From positions 1,934,501 through 1,998,500 of the forward strand of contig CP127080.1 in the NCBI GenBank assembly GCA_030252795.1: a stretch of 64,000 nt of DNA, given 5' to 3'. How positions within the stretch are numbered: position 1 is the stretch's first letter; every line of letters begins with the position of its first letter. Origin of the DNA: Porticoccaceae bacterium LTM1 (GTDB taxonomy: Bacteria; Pseudomonadota; Gammaproteobacteria; Pseudomonadales; Porticoccaceae). The translations under genes were made by a program, and so were the position numbers. This document shows positions 1-10,968 of the stretch, one piece after another. Below the pieces are notes generated by a model. The model had not been told where the DNA came from, made no database searches, and worked only from the letters and a program-made list of their open reading frames with translations.

Positions 1-1829
<1,829 letters not shown>

Positions 1830-1979
1830 GATTTTGCGTCAACTGCTGCTGAAGATTGCTTGTTATTTTAGGGTCTGTTTAAGGAGACCCGGACAGCCGA
1901 ACTGCTGCCCCTCTGGTTATGAGACCACATTGTAATGCATGGTTCCCTGTACCACTAGCGATAGAGGGAACCACAGTAT

Positions 1980-4900
1980 TTATGCCTCCGCCAACTCCAC
2001 TGCTTCGTTGACGTCCACGGTCACCAGTCGCGATACACCTGGCTCGTGCATGGTTACACCCATCAGCTGGTCTGCCAGCTCCATGGCAATCTTGTTGTGT
2101 GTGATATAGATGAACTGCACATGCTCGGACATCTCTTTCACCATGCGGATATAACGGCCAACGTTGGCGTCATCCAAAGGTGCATCTACCTCATCGAGCA
2201 TACAGAACGGTGCCGGGTTGAGGCGGAAGATGGAGAATACCAGCGAAATGGCCGTCAGCGCCTTCTCACCACCGGAGAGCAGGTGGATGGTGGAGTTTTT
2301 CTTGCCCGGTGGACGCGCCATGATAGCCACACCGGTGTCGAGCAAGTCTTCGCCGGTGAGTTCCAGATAGGCGTGACCGCCACCGAACACTTTCGGGAAC
2401 AATTCCTGAATACCGCTGTTAACCTGATCAAAGGTCTCTTTAAAGCGGGTACGTGTTTCCCGGTCGATCTTGAGAATGGCATTTTCCAGCGCCTGCAACG
2501 CGTCCACCAGATCCTGGTTTTGGGTATCCAGGTAGGTTTTGCGTTCCGACTCGATCTTGTACTCGTCAATGGCCGCCAGGTTGATCGGCCCCAGACGGGA
2601 GATGCGTGCCTCAATTCGCTGCAATGAATCCTGCAGTTGCGGCTCACCGGTGCCCTCTGGAAGCCCTTCGATCAACGCGTCGATATCAAAGCCCTGCTCC
2701 AGGATCTGCTCCTGAATAGTACCGCTGCGAGTCGCCAGCTCCTGAGCAGCCAATCGCTCCTGCTCCAGTTTGCTGCGCAACACCTGAATCTGCTGCTCCA
2801 GCTCGCCGCGACGACGCTCGTACTCACGCATCTCATGCTCAACTTCTTCGAGCTTACTACGTGCTTCACCCAGCTCGCGCTCGACCTTGAGGCGCTCTTC
2901 CAGTTTCTCTTCCAACTGAATACGCAGCTCTTCGCCGGGATTATCGATCTCTTCAAAGCTTGCCAGCAACTGTTCACGGCGCTCCTGCAAACGGGCCGCC
3001 TGTACTTCCAGTCGACCGATGCCCTCGCGAATGGACTGCAGCTGGGTGCGAATAGACTGCTCGCGCATTGCCAGTTCGTGCTGACGATCGCGATCATGGC
3101 GGGCCTGCTGTCTGGCCTGATCCAGTTTGGCGCGCAGTTCGTCGCGCTGACGCATCAACTCTTCACGGCGGTTGGTGTCGTCTTCCATCGATTCGATGGC
3201 TTGCTCCAGCAGATGACGCGCCTCTGAAAGGTGCTCTTGTTCCTGTTGCTGCTGATTGCGCACTTCTGCCAGATCGCTTTCGGAGCGCTCACGGCGGGCT
3301 GTGTACTGCTCAACCTGAACTTCGCTGGCGCTCAGTTTCGAACGCAGCTCACCGTATTGGCGCTGCTGTTCGTTGCGATCACGGTTGAGCTCTTCGCGGC
3401 GACGTTCCAGATCGGCCAGTTGCTCACTGTGTTGACGGCGCTGCTCTTCCAGCCCGGCAATGGTCTGTTCCTGCTCAGCAATTGCCGCAGTCAGCTCATC
3501 CAGCTCCTGCTTGCGCGCCAGCATGCCGACAGAGGCATCGCCTGCACGGCTGACTCGCAGCCAGTTGGCACCCAACCAGAGGCCATCGCGAGTAATGACC
3601 GACTCACTGCCGGAAAGCTTGCCGCGCAGCGCCAGCGCTGCCGGCAGATCGTCAACGGCATAAATTCCGGAAAGCAGCGAAGCGACTTTCTCGCCACTGG
3701 TAACCTTGCCAAATAAGGTGTCGGCTTTGCCGCCATCGCTGGCTTGCGCGGCAGCGCCGTCCATCAGGATCAGCTCACCCTGATCAAAACTTTTTGCAAG
3801 ATCCGCAACCGCGTCAATCTGGTCAATGTAAGCTGCCTGCAGATAGCTACCCAACACGGTTTCGACGGCAGTTTCCCAGCCTTCTGCTACCTGCAGATCA
3901 TCCGCCAGACGCGGGCGGTCGGCCAGGTCGTTGTTGGCCAGCCAGCGCTGGGCGCCCTCTTCGCCAGCCATCGCTGCCTGCTGTAAGGCATCCAACGAAG
4001 CGTGGCGACCGCGCATGGTTTGCAGCTTGCTGCGCGCCTCGTCAAGCTCTTTGACGCTGTCGTTACCGGCACTGCGGCTGACATCAATTTGTTCGACCAG
4101 TTCGTCTACCTGAACCTGTTGTTGCTCAAGCTCGGTCTCTTTTTCCAGCAGCTGCTCTTTCAGCAACTCAATCTCTTCCAGCATCGGACTGACACTGAAA
4201 TCGCTGGATTCGTCGCGAAGTTTGCCCATGCGCTCGTCAAGACGGCGCAGCACTTGCTCCAAATGCTGTATGCGGGATTGCTGTACCTCTGCCTGCTGGC
4301 GAGGTGCTGCAGCAGACTGGTTGAATTCGTCCCAGGTAGCCTGCCACTCGTGCATGGCCTCCTCGGCTTCCTGCAAGGTTGCACCGGTGACCTCTTCGGT
4401 CTGGCGAATGGTTTCCAGCTGCGGCTGGATATCTTCCAGCTCCGCCTCCCAGGTGACCACTTTCTCACGATCCTGACTGAGGTGCTCGTCGGTTTCAGCA
4501 AAGTTGCGCTCGGTCTGTTCCAGATCCTGTTGCAGCTCCCGGGCACGGCTTTCGGCGTGGTGAATAGTCTGCTCGATACGTGCCACTTCGGCACCAATAC
4601 CGTAGTAGCGCCCCTGAACCTCACCAAACGCATCGCCCAGGTCGGTGTAGCTACCGCGCAGTTTTTCGATGGAGGTGTCACAGCTCAGGCGCTCGGTGAC
4701 CATTGCCTCAACACCCAGCTCGAACTCGCTGATGGCCTTTTTGCGGGTTTCGTTCTGCTCGTGCAGTTTGTGCCAACGCACCGCATTGAGTTGCGCTTTC
4801 TGCAGGCGCTCTTCTTTCTTGAATTCAGCGTACTGTTCGGCGGCCTTGGCCTGACGCTCCAGTCGACTGAGCTGGCGACCCAACTCATCGCGAATATCGG

Positions 4901-5483
4901 TGAGTCGCTCAAGGTTTTCCATGGTGCGACGCATGCGGTTTTCAGTGTCGCGGCGACGCTCTTTGTACTTGGAAATACCCGCTGCTTCTTCAATGTAAAC
5001 ACGCAACTCATCGGGCTTGGCTTCGATCAGCTTGGAGATCATGCCCTGTTCGATAATCGCATAGCTGCGCGGGCCCAAACCGGTGCCGAGGAAGATATCG
5101 GTAATGTCGCGACGACGGCATTTATTGCCGTTCAGGTAGTAGCTGTTCTGGCCATCGCGGGTCACTTTACGCTTAACAGAAATCTCCGCATAACTAGCGT
5201 ACTCACCACCCAGTGAACCGTCACTGTTGTCGAATACCAGCTCAATAGAAGCCTGCCCTACCGGCTTGCGCCCACCAGATCCATTGAAGATAACGTCGGT
5301 CATTGATTCGCCACGCAGGTGCTTGGCGGAGGACTCGCCCATCACCCAGCGAACGGCGTCAATCACATTGGATTTACCACAGCCATTGGGGCCGACAACG
5401 GAGCACATATTGCTGGGGAAACTAACGGTGGTGGGATCTACAAAAGATTTAAACCCGGCCAGTTTGATACATTTAAGCCGCAT
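1980..5483 (-). CDS. smc: Chromosome partition protein SMC
   Basis: Condensin ATPase that compacts and helps segregate the chromosome. The 1167 residues show the full SMC layout: N-terminal Walker A GPNGCGKSNVIDAVRWVMGE (about 32-51), coiled coil (about 170-500), hinge (about 510-660, with LDALQQAA and VEGWETAVETVLG-like segments), second coiled coil (about 670-1010), then the signature LLSGGEKALTAISLVFSIF and Walker B CMLDEVDAPLDDANVGR. Length is typical. A run of long plus-strand open frames opposite the coiled coil is antisense shadow caused by the biased codons. No scpA/scpB is next to it. It heads the smc-zipA-ligA cluster. Confidence 0.98.
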   Translation of the reverse strand: MRLKCIKLAGFKSFVDPTTVSFPSNMCSVVGPNGCGKSNVIDAVRWVMGESSAKHLRGESMTDVIFNGSGGRKPVGQASIELVFDNSDGSLGGEYASYAEISVKRKVTRDGQNSYYLNGNKCRRRDITDIFLGTGLGPRSYAIIEQGMISKLIEAKPDELRVYIEEAAGISKYKERRRDTENRMRRTMENLERLTDIRDELGRQLSRLERQAKAAEQYAEFKKEERLQKAQLNAVRWHKLHEQNETRKKAISEFELGVEAMVTERLSCDTSIEKLRGSYTDLGDAFGEVQGRYYGIGAEVARIEQTIHHAESRARELQQDLEQTERNFAETDEHLSQDREKVVTWEAELEDIQPQLETIRQTEEVTGATLQEAEEAMHEWQATWDEFNQSAAAPRQQAEVQQSRIQHLEQVLRRLDERMGKLRDESSDFSVSPMLEEIELLKEQLLEKETELEQQQVQVDELVEQIDVSRSAGNDSVKELDEARSKLQTMRGRHASLDALQQAAMAGEEGAQRWLANNDLADRPRLADDLQVAEGWETAVETVLGSYLQAAYIDQIDAVADLAKSFDQGELILMDGAAAQASDGGKADTLFGKVTSGEKVASLLSGIYAVDDLPAALALRGKLSGSESVITRDGLWLGANWLRVSRAGDASVGMLARKQELDELTAAIAEQEQTIAGLEEQRRQHSEQLADLERRREELNRDRNEQQRQYGELRSKLSASEVQVEQYTARRERSESDLAEVRNQQQQEQEHLSEARHLLEQAIESMEDDTNRREELMRQRDELRAKLDQARQQARHDRDRQHELAMREQSIRTQLQSIREGIGRLEVQAARLQERREQLLASFEEIDNPGEELRIQLEEKLEERLKVERELGEARSKLEEVEHEMREYERRRGELEQQIQVLRSKLEQERLAAQELATRSGTIQEQILEQGFDIDALIEGLPEGTGEPQLQDSLQRIEARISRLGPINLAAIDEYKIESERKTYLDTQNQDLVDALQALENAILKIDRETRTRFKETFDQVNSGIQELFPKVFGGGHAYLELTGEDLLDTGVAIMARPPGKKNSTIHLLSGGEKALTAISLVFSIFRLNPAPFCMLDEVDAPLDDANVGRYIRMVKEMSEHVQFIYITHNKIAMELADQLMGVTMHEPGVSRLVTVDVNEAVELAEA

Positions 5484-5601
5484 GCTGTTCTCTATATCCG
5501 GTTTAGGGATTCATCGTTATTTTATGGCCGCCACCGGTATGCCAACCGATGGCGCAATAGAGCGATTCTACACACTCTGCCCAAAGGGGCAATCGCTAGG
5601 T

Positions 5602-6828
5602 TCAGTCAATTTGCTGATCTATCAGGATATCAGTGACCGCATCCTCGGCAATCACTACTCCGGCACGGGTTCCCTGGCGATCTCCAAGCTGAGCCTGCGG
5701 ACTTCCGGTGCTGGATAACCGCACGATAATATCCACAGATTCCATATCGCCCAGCGAACTGCCGGGCAGCATCAGGTTGCTGTCATTAAGCTCAATCTCA
5801 ATCGGCAATTTATCGACGGTGACTTTTTTAACCGCCAATGGAGGGCCGGCTGTAACACCGGGGCGGCGGGCTATGACAAACAATACATCGCCGTCATTCA
5901 AGGACAATGTATTGGCCAGAACTATCTTCAACTTGATAGTAGCCTGAACGTCACTTTTCCCGGATTCCGCCAATTTGGCACGAGCAGTTTCAACACCACT
6001 GGTAATCAAGCCCGACAGCTCATGATCTTTTGGCAACAGGGTCAGCGCCCTTTCCCAGCGAGCCAGCGCGCGCGGGTAATCACCCTCATCAAAGGCAAAC
6101 CGACCACTCAATACCAATACCTGTAAATCATTGGGAGAAATCGTGGCCAAACGCTCCAGCAAAGAAACAATCTCGGGAGTTGGCAGGCCACCCGCTACCT
6201 GAAAAGCAACTTCAAAGTATTCTTTCAGTAGTGTTTCGTCGTTGGGAGAGAGCTTTTCCGCTTTGCGGTAAGCATCCAGCGACTTTTCCAGTTTACCTTC
6301 GTCACTGCTGAGTCTGGCGCTCAACACCCAGTAATAGAAGTTATCCGGATCCTGCTTCAATCGCTGGTCAATATTGGCAATCATCCGTTTACGCAGCACA
6401 GGCAGCTGTTCCGCATCCTGGCCCTCGAGCAGTTGATTAGCCTGCTGCAAGTCTTCGACAATGGCCAGATCACGACTGGCACCCAGCTGGTTGTAAGTCA
6501 ACACGGCCGCCACCGGCAGCAAAATAGCCAGCACCCAGATCAACCAGTTGCCTCCAGCCACTTTGACTCCAATGAGCTCGGAGCCCCCTTTTTCCTCTTT
6601 CAATAGATTGCGCTGCAATTCGGCCTGCAGCGACTCAAACTGGCTGTTATCCAGTTCGCCACGCTGCACTTGCTGCTCCAGCTCTGCCAAATGCTCCCTG
6701 TACAGATTCAGGTTGGCTTTGTGGTGGGAGAGACCAGCGCCTTGTGCAGAGCGCCACAATAGCGGCACAACCAAAAACAGCAGCGAGATTGAAATCAGTG
6801 CCGCAAAAGTCCACCAGAGTATTGTCAT
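5602..6828 (-). CDS. ccmI: Cytochrome c maturation protein CcmI (CycH), TPR protein
   Basis: Membrane-bound apocytochrome c chaperone that hands substrate to the CcmFH haem lyase. The 408 residues start with a membrane helix (MTILWWTFAALISISLLFLV), then the characteristic YREHLAELEQQVQRGELD segment facing the cytoplasm, a second membrane helix (about 93-111), and periplasmic TPR repeats (about 130-290). The C-terminal part (about 300-400) is a beta-rich extension found in longer CcmI proteins. ATG overlaps the ccmH stop by 4 bases (ATGA), so the two are translationally coupled. The rest of the ccm operon lies 3 kb upstream, after an interruption. Confidence 0.93.
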   Translation of the reverse strand: MTILWWTFAALISISLLFLVVPLLWRSAQGAGLSHHKANLNLYREHLAELEQQVQRGELDNSQFESLQAELQRNLLKEEKGGSELIGVKVAGGNWLIWVLAILLPVAAVLTYNQLGASRDLAIVEDLQQANQLLEGQDAEQLPVLRKRMIANIDQRLKQDPDNFYYWVLSARLSSDEGKLEKSLDAYRKAEKLSPNDETLLKEYFEVAFQVAGGLPTPEIVSLLERLATISPNDLQVLVLSGRFAFDEGDYPRALARWERALTLLPKDHELSGLITSGVETARAKLAESGKSDVQATIKLKIVLANTLSLNDGDVLFVIARRPGVTAGPPLAVKKVTVDKLPIEIELNDSNLMLPGSSLGDMESVDIIVRLSSTGSPQAQLGDRQGTRAGVVIAEDAVTDILIDQQID

Positions 6829-7307
6829 GAGCGGGAGTTATCCTTGGTTTCGCCATTTAGGAGGGCATTCAAACGCTGCTGTTCCTGCTCGCTCAGCTGG
6901 CCATCACTATGTCGGCTGCGCTGACGGCGAACTACCAGAATCACCACAACAAGAGCTATAAGAAGCAACACTGCAGGCGAAAGCCACAGCAGATAGGTGG
7001 ATTTCTTGAATCGAGGCAGATAGGTGATGAAATCACCGTAGCGATCAATCAGGTAGTCAGTGATTTCTTTATCTGTTTTTCCGGCTTCCAGCATTCGCAC
7101 TACAGTACGACGCAGATCCTGGGCAATGGGGGAATCGGAGTCGTGGAGATTCTGATTCTGGCACTGGGGGCAGCGCAATTCATCCAGCAATTCAAGATAG
7201 CGCTCACGCAGCTCTTCAGAAGAAAATGTCTGAATTTCTACTGCGCTGGCCACTGAAGTAGCCATCAATCCTGTCACCAGCAAAAAAATTCGCAACAACG
7301 CTGTCAC
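6825..7307 (-). CDS. ccmH: Cytochrome c maturation protein CcmH (CcmL type), thiol-reducing
   Basis: Periplasmic-facing oxidoreductase that reduces the CXXCH cysteines of apocytochrome c. The 160-residue protein has a signal peptide (cleavage near residue 22), the family motif LRCPQCQNQNL with its CxxC pair (about 45-48), the helical RRTVVRMLEAGKTDKEI segment, and a C-terminal membrane helix (about 108-127) with a basic stop. It is the short, single-domain form and is followed by ccmI as a separate gene. Upstream (7308-7488) there is no other ccm gene, so it needs its own promoter or read-through from outside the main ccm operon. Confidence 0.95.
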   Translation of the reverse strand: MTALLRIFLLVTGLMATSVASAVEIQTFSSEELRERYLELLDELRCPQCQNQNLHDSDSPIAQDLRRTVVRMLEAGKTDKEITDYLIDRYGDFITYLPRFKKSTYLLWLSPAVLLLIALVVVILVVRRQRSRHSDGQLSEQEQQRLNALLNGETKDNSRS

Positions 7308-7446
7308 CAGCCATCACCTCTTAGGAAATAAGCTGCGGATTATAGCCAAATTCCCTTTCAGACTCCTCTTTTAGCCCTCTATTGACTAAAAAATCAGCAC
7401 AAAACTGCGCCTGACCAAGATATTGCAAAAAAATTTCGAAAGACGA

Positions 7447-7474
7447 TTGACCCGACGTCTGCGATATGTAGAAT
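7447..7474 (+). promoter_or_regulatory. Probable promoter of tRNA-Val
   Basis: TTGACC (7447-7452) and TAGAAT (7469-7474) are separated by 16 bases; the expected start is about 7 bases later, close to the 5' end of the tRNA at 7489. Good match to a sigma-70 promoter, by eye only. Confidence 0.6.
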
Positions 7475-7488
7475 ACGCAGCTCCCAAG

Positions 7489-7564
7489 GGGTGGTTAGCT
7501 CAGCTGGGAGAGCAACGGCCTTACAAGCCGTAGGTCACAGGTTCGATCCCTGTACCACCCACCA
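7489..7564 (+). tRNA. tRNA-Val (anticodon UAC)
   Basis: 76 bases fold into a complete cloverleaf: acceptor GGGTGGT pairs with ACCACCC, D arm GCTCAGCTGGGAGAGC, anticodon loop CTTACAA (anticodon TAC) on an ACGGC/GCCGT stem, T arm CAGGTTCGATCCCTG and encoded CCA. It is followed by tRNA-Asp 85 bases downstream on the same strand, probably one transcript. Confidence 0.97.
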
Positions 7565-7649
7565 ATTTCTGAAGCATTGCTTCTGAATAGAGTTGGCGCA
7601 AAGACATCAGTGAATGACAGGCCACTGATCGAGCTCCACTCAAAACTGC

Positions 7650-7726
7650 GGCCCGGTAGTTCAGTTGGTTAGAATGCCGGCCTGTCACGCCGGAGGTCGA
7701 GGGTTCGAGTCCCTTCCGGGTCGCCA
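7650..7726 (+). tRNA. tRNA-Asp (anticodon GUC)
   Basis: 77-base cloverleaf with acceptor GGCCCGG/CCGGGTC, anticodon loop CTGTCAC (GTC), T loop GGTTCGAGTCC and encoded CCA. It ends directly at a strong hairpin terminator (7725-7774), so it is the last gene of a Val-Asp tRNA unit. Confidence 0.97.
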
Positions 7727-7774
7727 TATACGAAAAAGGGCTATCTCTTTGGAGATAGCCCTTTTTCGTATATG
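7725..7774 (+). terminator. Terminator of the tRNA-Val/Asp unit
   Basis: Perfect 23-base inverted repeat (7725-7747 and 7752-7774) with loop TTTG. The stem contains AAAAAGGGC...GCCCTTTTT and starts inside the CCA of tRNA-Asp. It can act in both directions. The same design, a terminator whose stem runs into the tRNA CCA end, recurs at the tRNA-Lys gene at 43313. Confidence 0.85.
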
Positions 7775-7873
7775 TGTCCCAATCCTCCACACACACCACC
7801 CATTTATCGAAACTGCCAAGTTTACTTGCTAGTTTCCTGTACGCATAACGCTTTAGTTTTGTGCCTCAAACCC

Positions 7874-7979
7874 AGAACTCCCCAGCTCTGTTTTCAGAAC
7901 ACGCTGCAAGCACATCCCTGTGAGCTCGACGACAGCATCCATGCTGTCGACGGTTCTGAAAACAAAGCTGGGGAGTTCT
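7874..7979. repeat. Long palindrome, family 2 (core with CAGCATCCATGCTG)
   Basis: Arms at 7874-7900 and 7953-7979 are 27-base inverted repeats with one mismatch. The 52-base centre holds an inner hairpin around CAGCATCCATGCTG at about 7932-7945, preceded by GCTCGACG. A second locus at 20102-20226 has a related centre but quite different arms. It lies in a 244-base gap between the tRNA terminator and the GGDEF-EAL stop codon. Confidence 0.8.
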
Positions 7980-8018
7980 TCATTTCGTGCCGGAACAAGC
8001 CTTGACGCCACAGAAAGC

Positions 8019-10256
8019 TCAAGCCTTTATCGCCTCACTCTCACTGACAATACTGCTCCCCATCAAAAACTCTGTACAAGCCATACCATCCATTGGTTTT
8101 GCCAGGAAATACCCCTGCACAAAGTCACAACGATAAGCCTCAACCAAATCCAACTCCTCTTGTTCCTCAACCCCTTCCGCTACCACAGGAAGATTCAACG
8201 AGTGAGCCAGCTCGATGGTTGTGCGGGTAAGAACCCTGTTTTGCGAGTTATGGGGAGCATTGCGTATCAGGCTGCGATCAATTTTCAGGAAATCTATCGG
8301 CAAGTTTCGCAAATGAGTAATAGAGGCAAAGCCAGATCCGTAATCATCCAGTGCAATGGTCACACCCAGCTGCTTCAGCGCCTGAATGGTTCCCTGGCAA
8401 GCCTGCAAATCCTGGATCAGCTGCCCCTCGGTGATTTCCAGGGTGATATCTTCCGCCGGAATACAGTATTCAAGCAGGCAGCGGCGGATTGTGTGCACCA
8501 GCGTATCCGTATAAAGCTGCCTGACAGAAACATTAACCCCAATGGCAAGCTTCAGGCCTTTTTGGCGCCAGGCGCTTAACTGCCGGCAAGCCTGCTCAAA
8601 CACCCAGATACCCAGGTTATTTATAAACGTACTTTTCTCGGCAATGGGAATAAATTTCCCTGGGGATATCGCCCCCTTTTCAGGGTGATTCCATCGCACC
8701 AGAGCTTCCACCCCCATCGGAGTACGACTTCCGGAAATGAAAATCGGCTGATAAACCAGGGATAACTCCCCCGCCCCCAAAGCCTCCGGCAACTCACGTT
8801 GCAACTCCAGGTTTTCCGCATGCTGAATGCTGAGCTCCCGGGTATAAAGCTGGTAGCGGGATGTTTCGTTGGATTTCGCTTCGTACATCGCCACATCGGC
8901 GTATTTCACAAGATCCGCCACACTCTGCGAATGGGGAAATGAAGAGATACCAATACTGATCGGTACATCCAGCTCGCCTTTACTGGTGTGCACCGGTGGC
9001 TGCAGCACCTCCATAATTTTCTCAGCTACAGAGCCCAGCTCTTCAGATTGACCAACATTTTCAACCATCAACACAAATTCATCGCCACCCACACGAGCCA
9101 GGCAATCCTCTGTGCGTGTCACCCCTCTAATTCGCTCGGTGACGCAACAGAGAACTTCATCGCCAACACTGTGCCCGTAGGTATCATTAACCTGCTTGAA
9201 CTTGTCGAGATCAATATAGAAAAAGCCGACGCTGTGGTTGTTCCTCTGTGCTCGAGCAATAGCCCTTTCCGCTTCCTCAAAGAAAAACTCGCGATTGGCG
9301 ACCCCGGTCAAATGGTCATGACTGTTTGCATGACGCAAACGCTCATTGGATCTGGTCAGGGTTTCCAGCGCCACATCCAGTTTTTTCTGGTTAATTACCA
9401 ATTCACGTTTTGCCCCTTCAACAGCGTGATAGGTTTTAATGAATTGAATAATCAGTGCAGCCATCGGCACCAGTACCGCACCAGACTGAAGCACAGAGAC
9501 CACCAAATAATCTGAAATCAATAACTGGCCAGACCCAAATAAAAGGTTTGTCTCTATAAGCAACAAAGGCAACAGCATCAATACAACTGCAGCCGAAATT
9601 TGCGTCTGCGCACGCAAAGCTGTAACAACCAGCAACGGGGATGAAAGCAGTAAACAAGTGAACGGGAAAATCAGTTGCAATGTCTCTGGCAAAGCCAAAA
9701 TAATTCGGGGAATGGTCGAAAGTACGGAGAAAAAAACGGCCAGAAGCACCATATAAATGACGACCACAGAGCCAGGCTCACGATCACTCAACCAAGCCTG
9801 CCCCCATAGCATCATTACTACACTGTGAACCCCTATCAATAACAGGGTCGCTGGCAATAAATACCGACATGCCATCCAGCAATTCACCATAAACTGGCCA
9901 TCACTTCCTGCAATAGAGTTTTGGAGTACGGCAAAGCCTTCAACAACACAAAATGCCAAAAGACCGATACCAATTAATGGCGTTACGTAGTCATCGGGAT
10001 CTATGCCGAAGTGAGTCAGCGCAAGAATTGAGGTTAGAGCTACCGCCATCACGCCAGACCAGGCAATCAAGGTATGTACGATGTCAGCATCAACATCCAA
10101 AGAGATACTGGCAGCCTGCAGTAACAAAGGAGATATGCATACAAAAAGAGTCATGACTGCCAACATCAGGAAGCACCTGAAACTGCAGATTCCCTGACTC
10201 TTAAAACTGTCGGCTACCCGGCTGTGGAAAGCGAGAGCTAATGCGGCTTCTTTCAT
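8019..10256 (-). CDS. Membrane-anchored GGDEF-EAL cyclic di-GMP protein
   Basis: Makes and/or degrades the second messenger c-di-GMP. An N-terminal half with about eight hydrophobic helices (to about residue 270) acts as membrane sensor; I do not recognise it as a named domain. A short coiled linker leads to a GGDEF domain with intact GGDEF and an RTED inhibitory-site motif exactly five residues upstream, then an EAL domain with EALVRW, LEITEGQL, LDDYGSGF, LKIDRS, AEGVEE and QGY. Both catalytic centres look intact, so it may be bifunctional. The start is unsure: an ATG at 10256 (745 aa) is used; a TTG at 10304 would add 16 residues, and neither has a clear ribosome site. It sits between ccmG and ccmH, splitting the ccm cluster. 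Confidence 0.9.
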   Translation of the reverse strand: MKEAALALAFHSRVADSFKSQGICSFRCFLMLAVMTLFVCISPLLLQAASISLDVDADIVHTLIAWSGVMAVALTSILALTHFGIDPDDYVTPLIGIGLLAFCVVEGFAVLQNSIAGSDGQFMVNCWMACRYLLPATLLLIGVHSVVMMLWGQAWLSDREPGSVVVIYMVLLAVFFSVLSTIPRIILALPETLQLIFPFTCLLLSSPLLVVTALRAQTQISAAVVLMLLPLLLIETNLLFGSGQLLISDYLVVSVLQSGAVLVPMAALIIQFIKTYHAVEGAKRELVINQKKLDVALETLTRSNERLRHANSHDHLTGVANREFFFEEAERAIARAQRNNHSVGFFYIDLDKFKQVNDTYGHSVGDEVLCCVTERIRGVTRTEDCLARVGGDEFVLMVENVGQSEELGSVAEKIMEVLQPPVHTSKGELDVPISIGISSFPHSQSVADLVKYADVAMYEAKSNETSRYQLYTRELSIQHAENLELQRELPEALGAGELSLVYQPIFISGSRTPMGVEALVRWNHPEKGAISPGKFIPIAEKSTFINNLGIWVFEQACRQLSAWRQKGLKLAIGVNVSVRQLYTDTLVHTIRRCLLEYCIPAEDITLEITEGQLIQDLQACQGTIQALKQLGVTIALDDYGSGFASITHLRNLPIDFLKIDRSLIRNAPHNSQNRVLTRTTIELAHSLNLPVVAEGVEEQEELDLVEAYRCDFVQGYFLAKPMDGMACTEFLMGSSIVSESEAIKA

Positions 10257-10402
10257 AGTTTTTAATCGTGACCGCCCAGGTTTGAAGCACTTTACCCGCC
10301 CCAACCTTGGTTATTATTCTGAAGTCGAGAGCCTACCCACACTCGATCCATGCTCGACAAAGATTCAAGCATAGACATATATCGACCAGGTCACAAAAAA
10401 CT

Positions 10403-10428
10403 TAAGGGCACTTTTAGAAGTGCCCTTA
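10403..10428 (-). terminator. Terminator of the ccmABCDEFG operon
   Basis: Hairpin with arms 10403-10413 and 10418-10428 and loop TTAG, followed in the minus direction by AGTTTTTTG. It starts in the ccmG stop codon, so the main ccm transcript very probably ends here, before the GGDEF-EAL gene. Confidence 0.8.
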
Positions 10429-10968
10429 ATGATTTTCTGAAAGTAACTTTTTATAGAGGGGTTCAATTTCTGCCGCCCACAGCTCAGGCGTGAGTTGGCC
10501 GACGTGTTTGTAGCGAATAATGCCCTGTTTATCGACCAGAAAGGTTTCCGGCGCTCCATACACGCCCAGATCAATTACAAACTGCCCGCTACGTTCCGCC
10601 ATAACATTACTGTATGGATTTCCGCGCTGCTCCAGCCAGGCAAGTGCATCGCTATCTGTATCGTCGTAATTTACGCCGATAATATTGATGCCACGCCCGG
10701 CCAGATCATTGAGAAAAGGATGCTCATCAATACAGACCACACACCAGCTTCCCCAAAAGTTGAGCAGGCTGACACGCCCCTCAAAGACGCTGTTATTGAG
10801 CTTAGCCTCAGAAGTCTGCAAGGATGGCAGCTCAAACGACGGGACCGGTTTACCAATCAGCGGCGAAGGTATTGCCTGAATATCCCGCTCAGAGGTGAGT
10901 GCCCACCACAACAATAGGCCAAAAGCGGAAAACGCAATGAGTGGAATAAAGCGTTTAAACTGCTGCAC
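10426..10968 (-). CDS. ccmG: Thiol:disulfide interchange protein CcmG (DsbE)
   Basis: Periplasmic thioredoxin-like protein that passes reductant to CcmH and apocytochrome c. 180 residues: N-terminal membrane anchor (about 7-25), thioredoxin fold with the active site GSWCVVC (about residues 72-78) and the conserved NFWGSWC context, then GVYGAPETFLVDKQG, where the cis-proline (GAPET) and the substrate-binding acidic region fall. It overlaps the end of ccmF by 14 bases, as in many ccm operons, and is the last gene before a strong terminator. Confidence 0.95.
   Translation of the reverse strand: MQQFKRFIPLIAFSAFGLLLWWALTSERDIQAIPSPLIGKPVPSFELPSLQTSEAKLNNSVFEGRVSLLNFWGSWCVVCIDEHPFLNDLAGRGINIIGVNYDDTDSDALAWLEQRGNPYSNVMAERSGQFVIDLGVYGAPETFLVDKQGIIRYKHVGQLTPELWAAEIEPLYKKLLSENH

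Noticed and set aside
4002-5216. 404-codon open frame on the plus strand opposite smc
   Set aside because: It is antisense to a strongly conserved SMC coiled coil; its composition follows from biased codons of the real gene and there is no start signal.
7521-7799. 92-codon minus-strand frame across the two tRNAs
   Set aside because: It covers both tRNA genes and the terminator; no coding signal.
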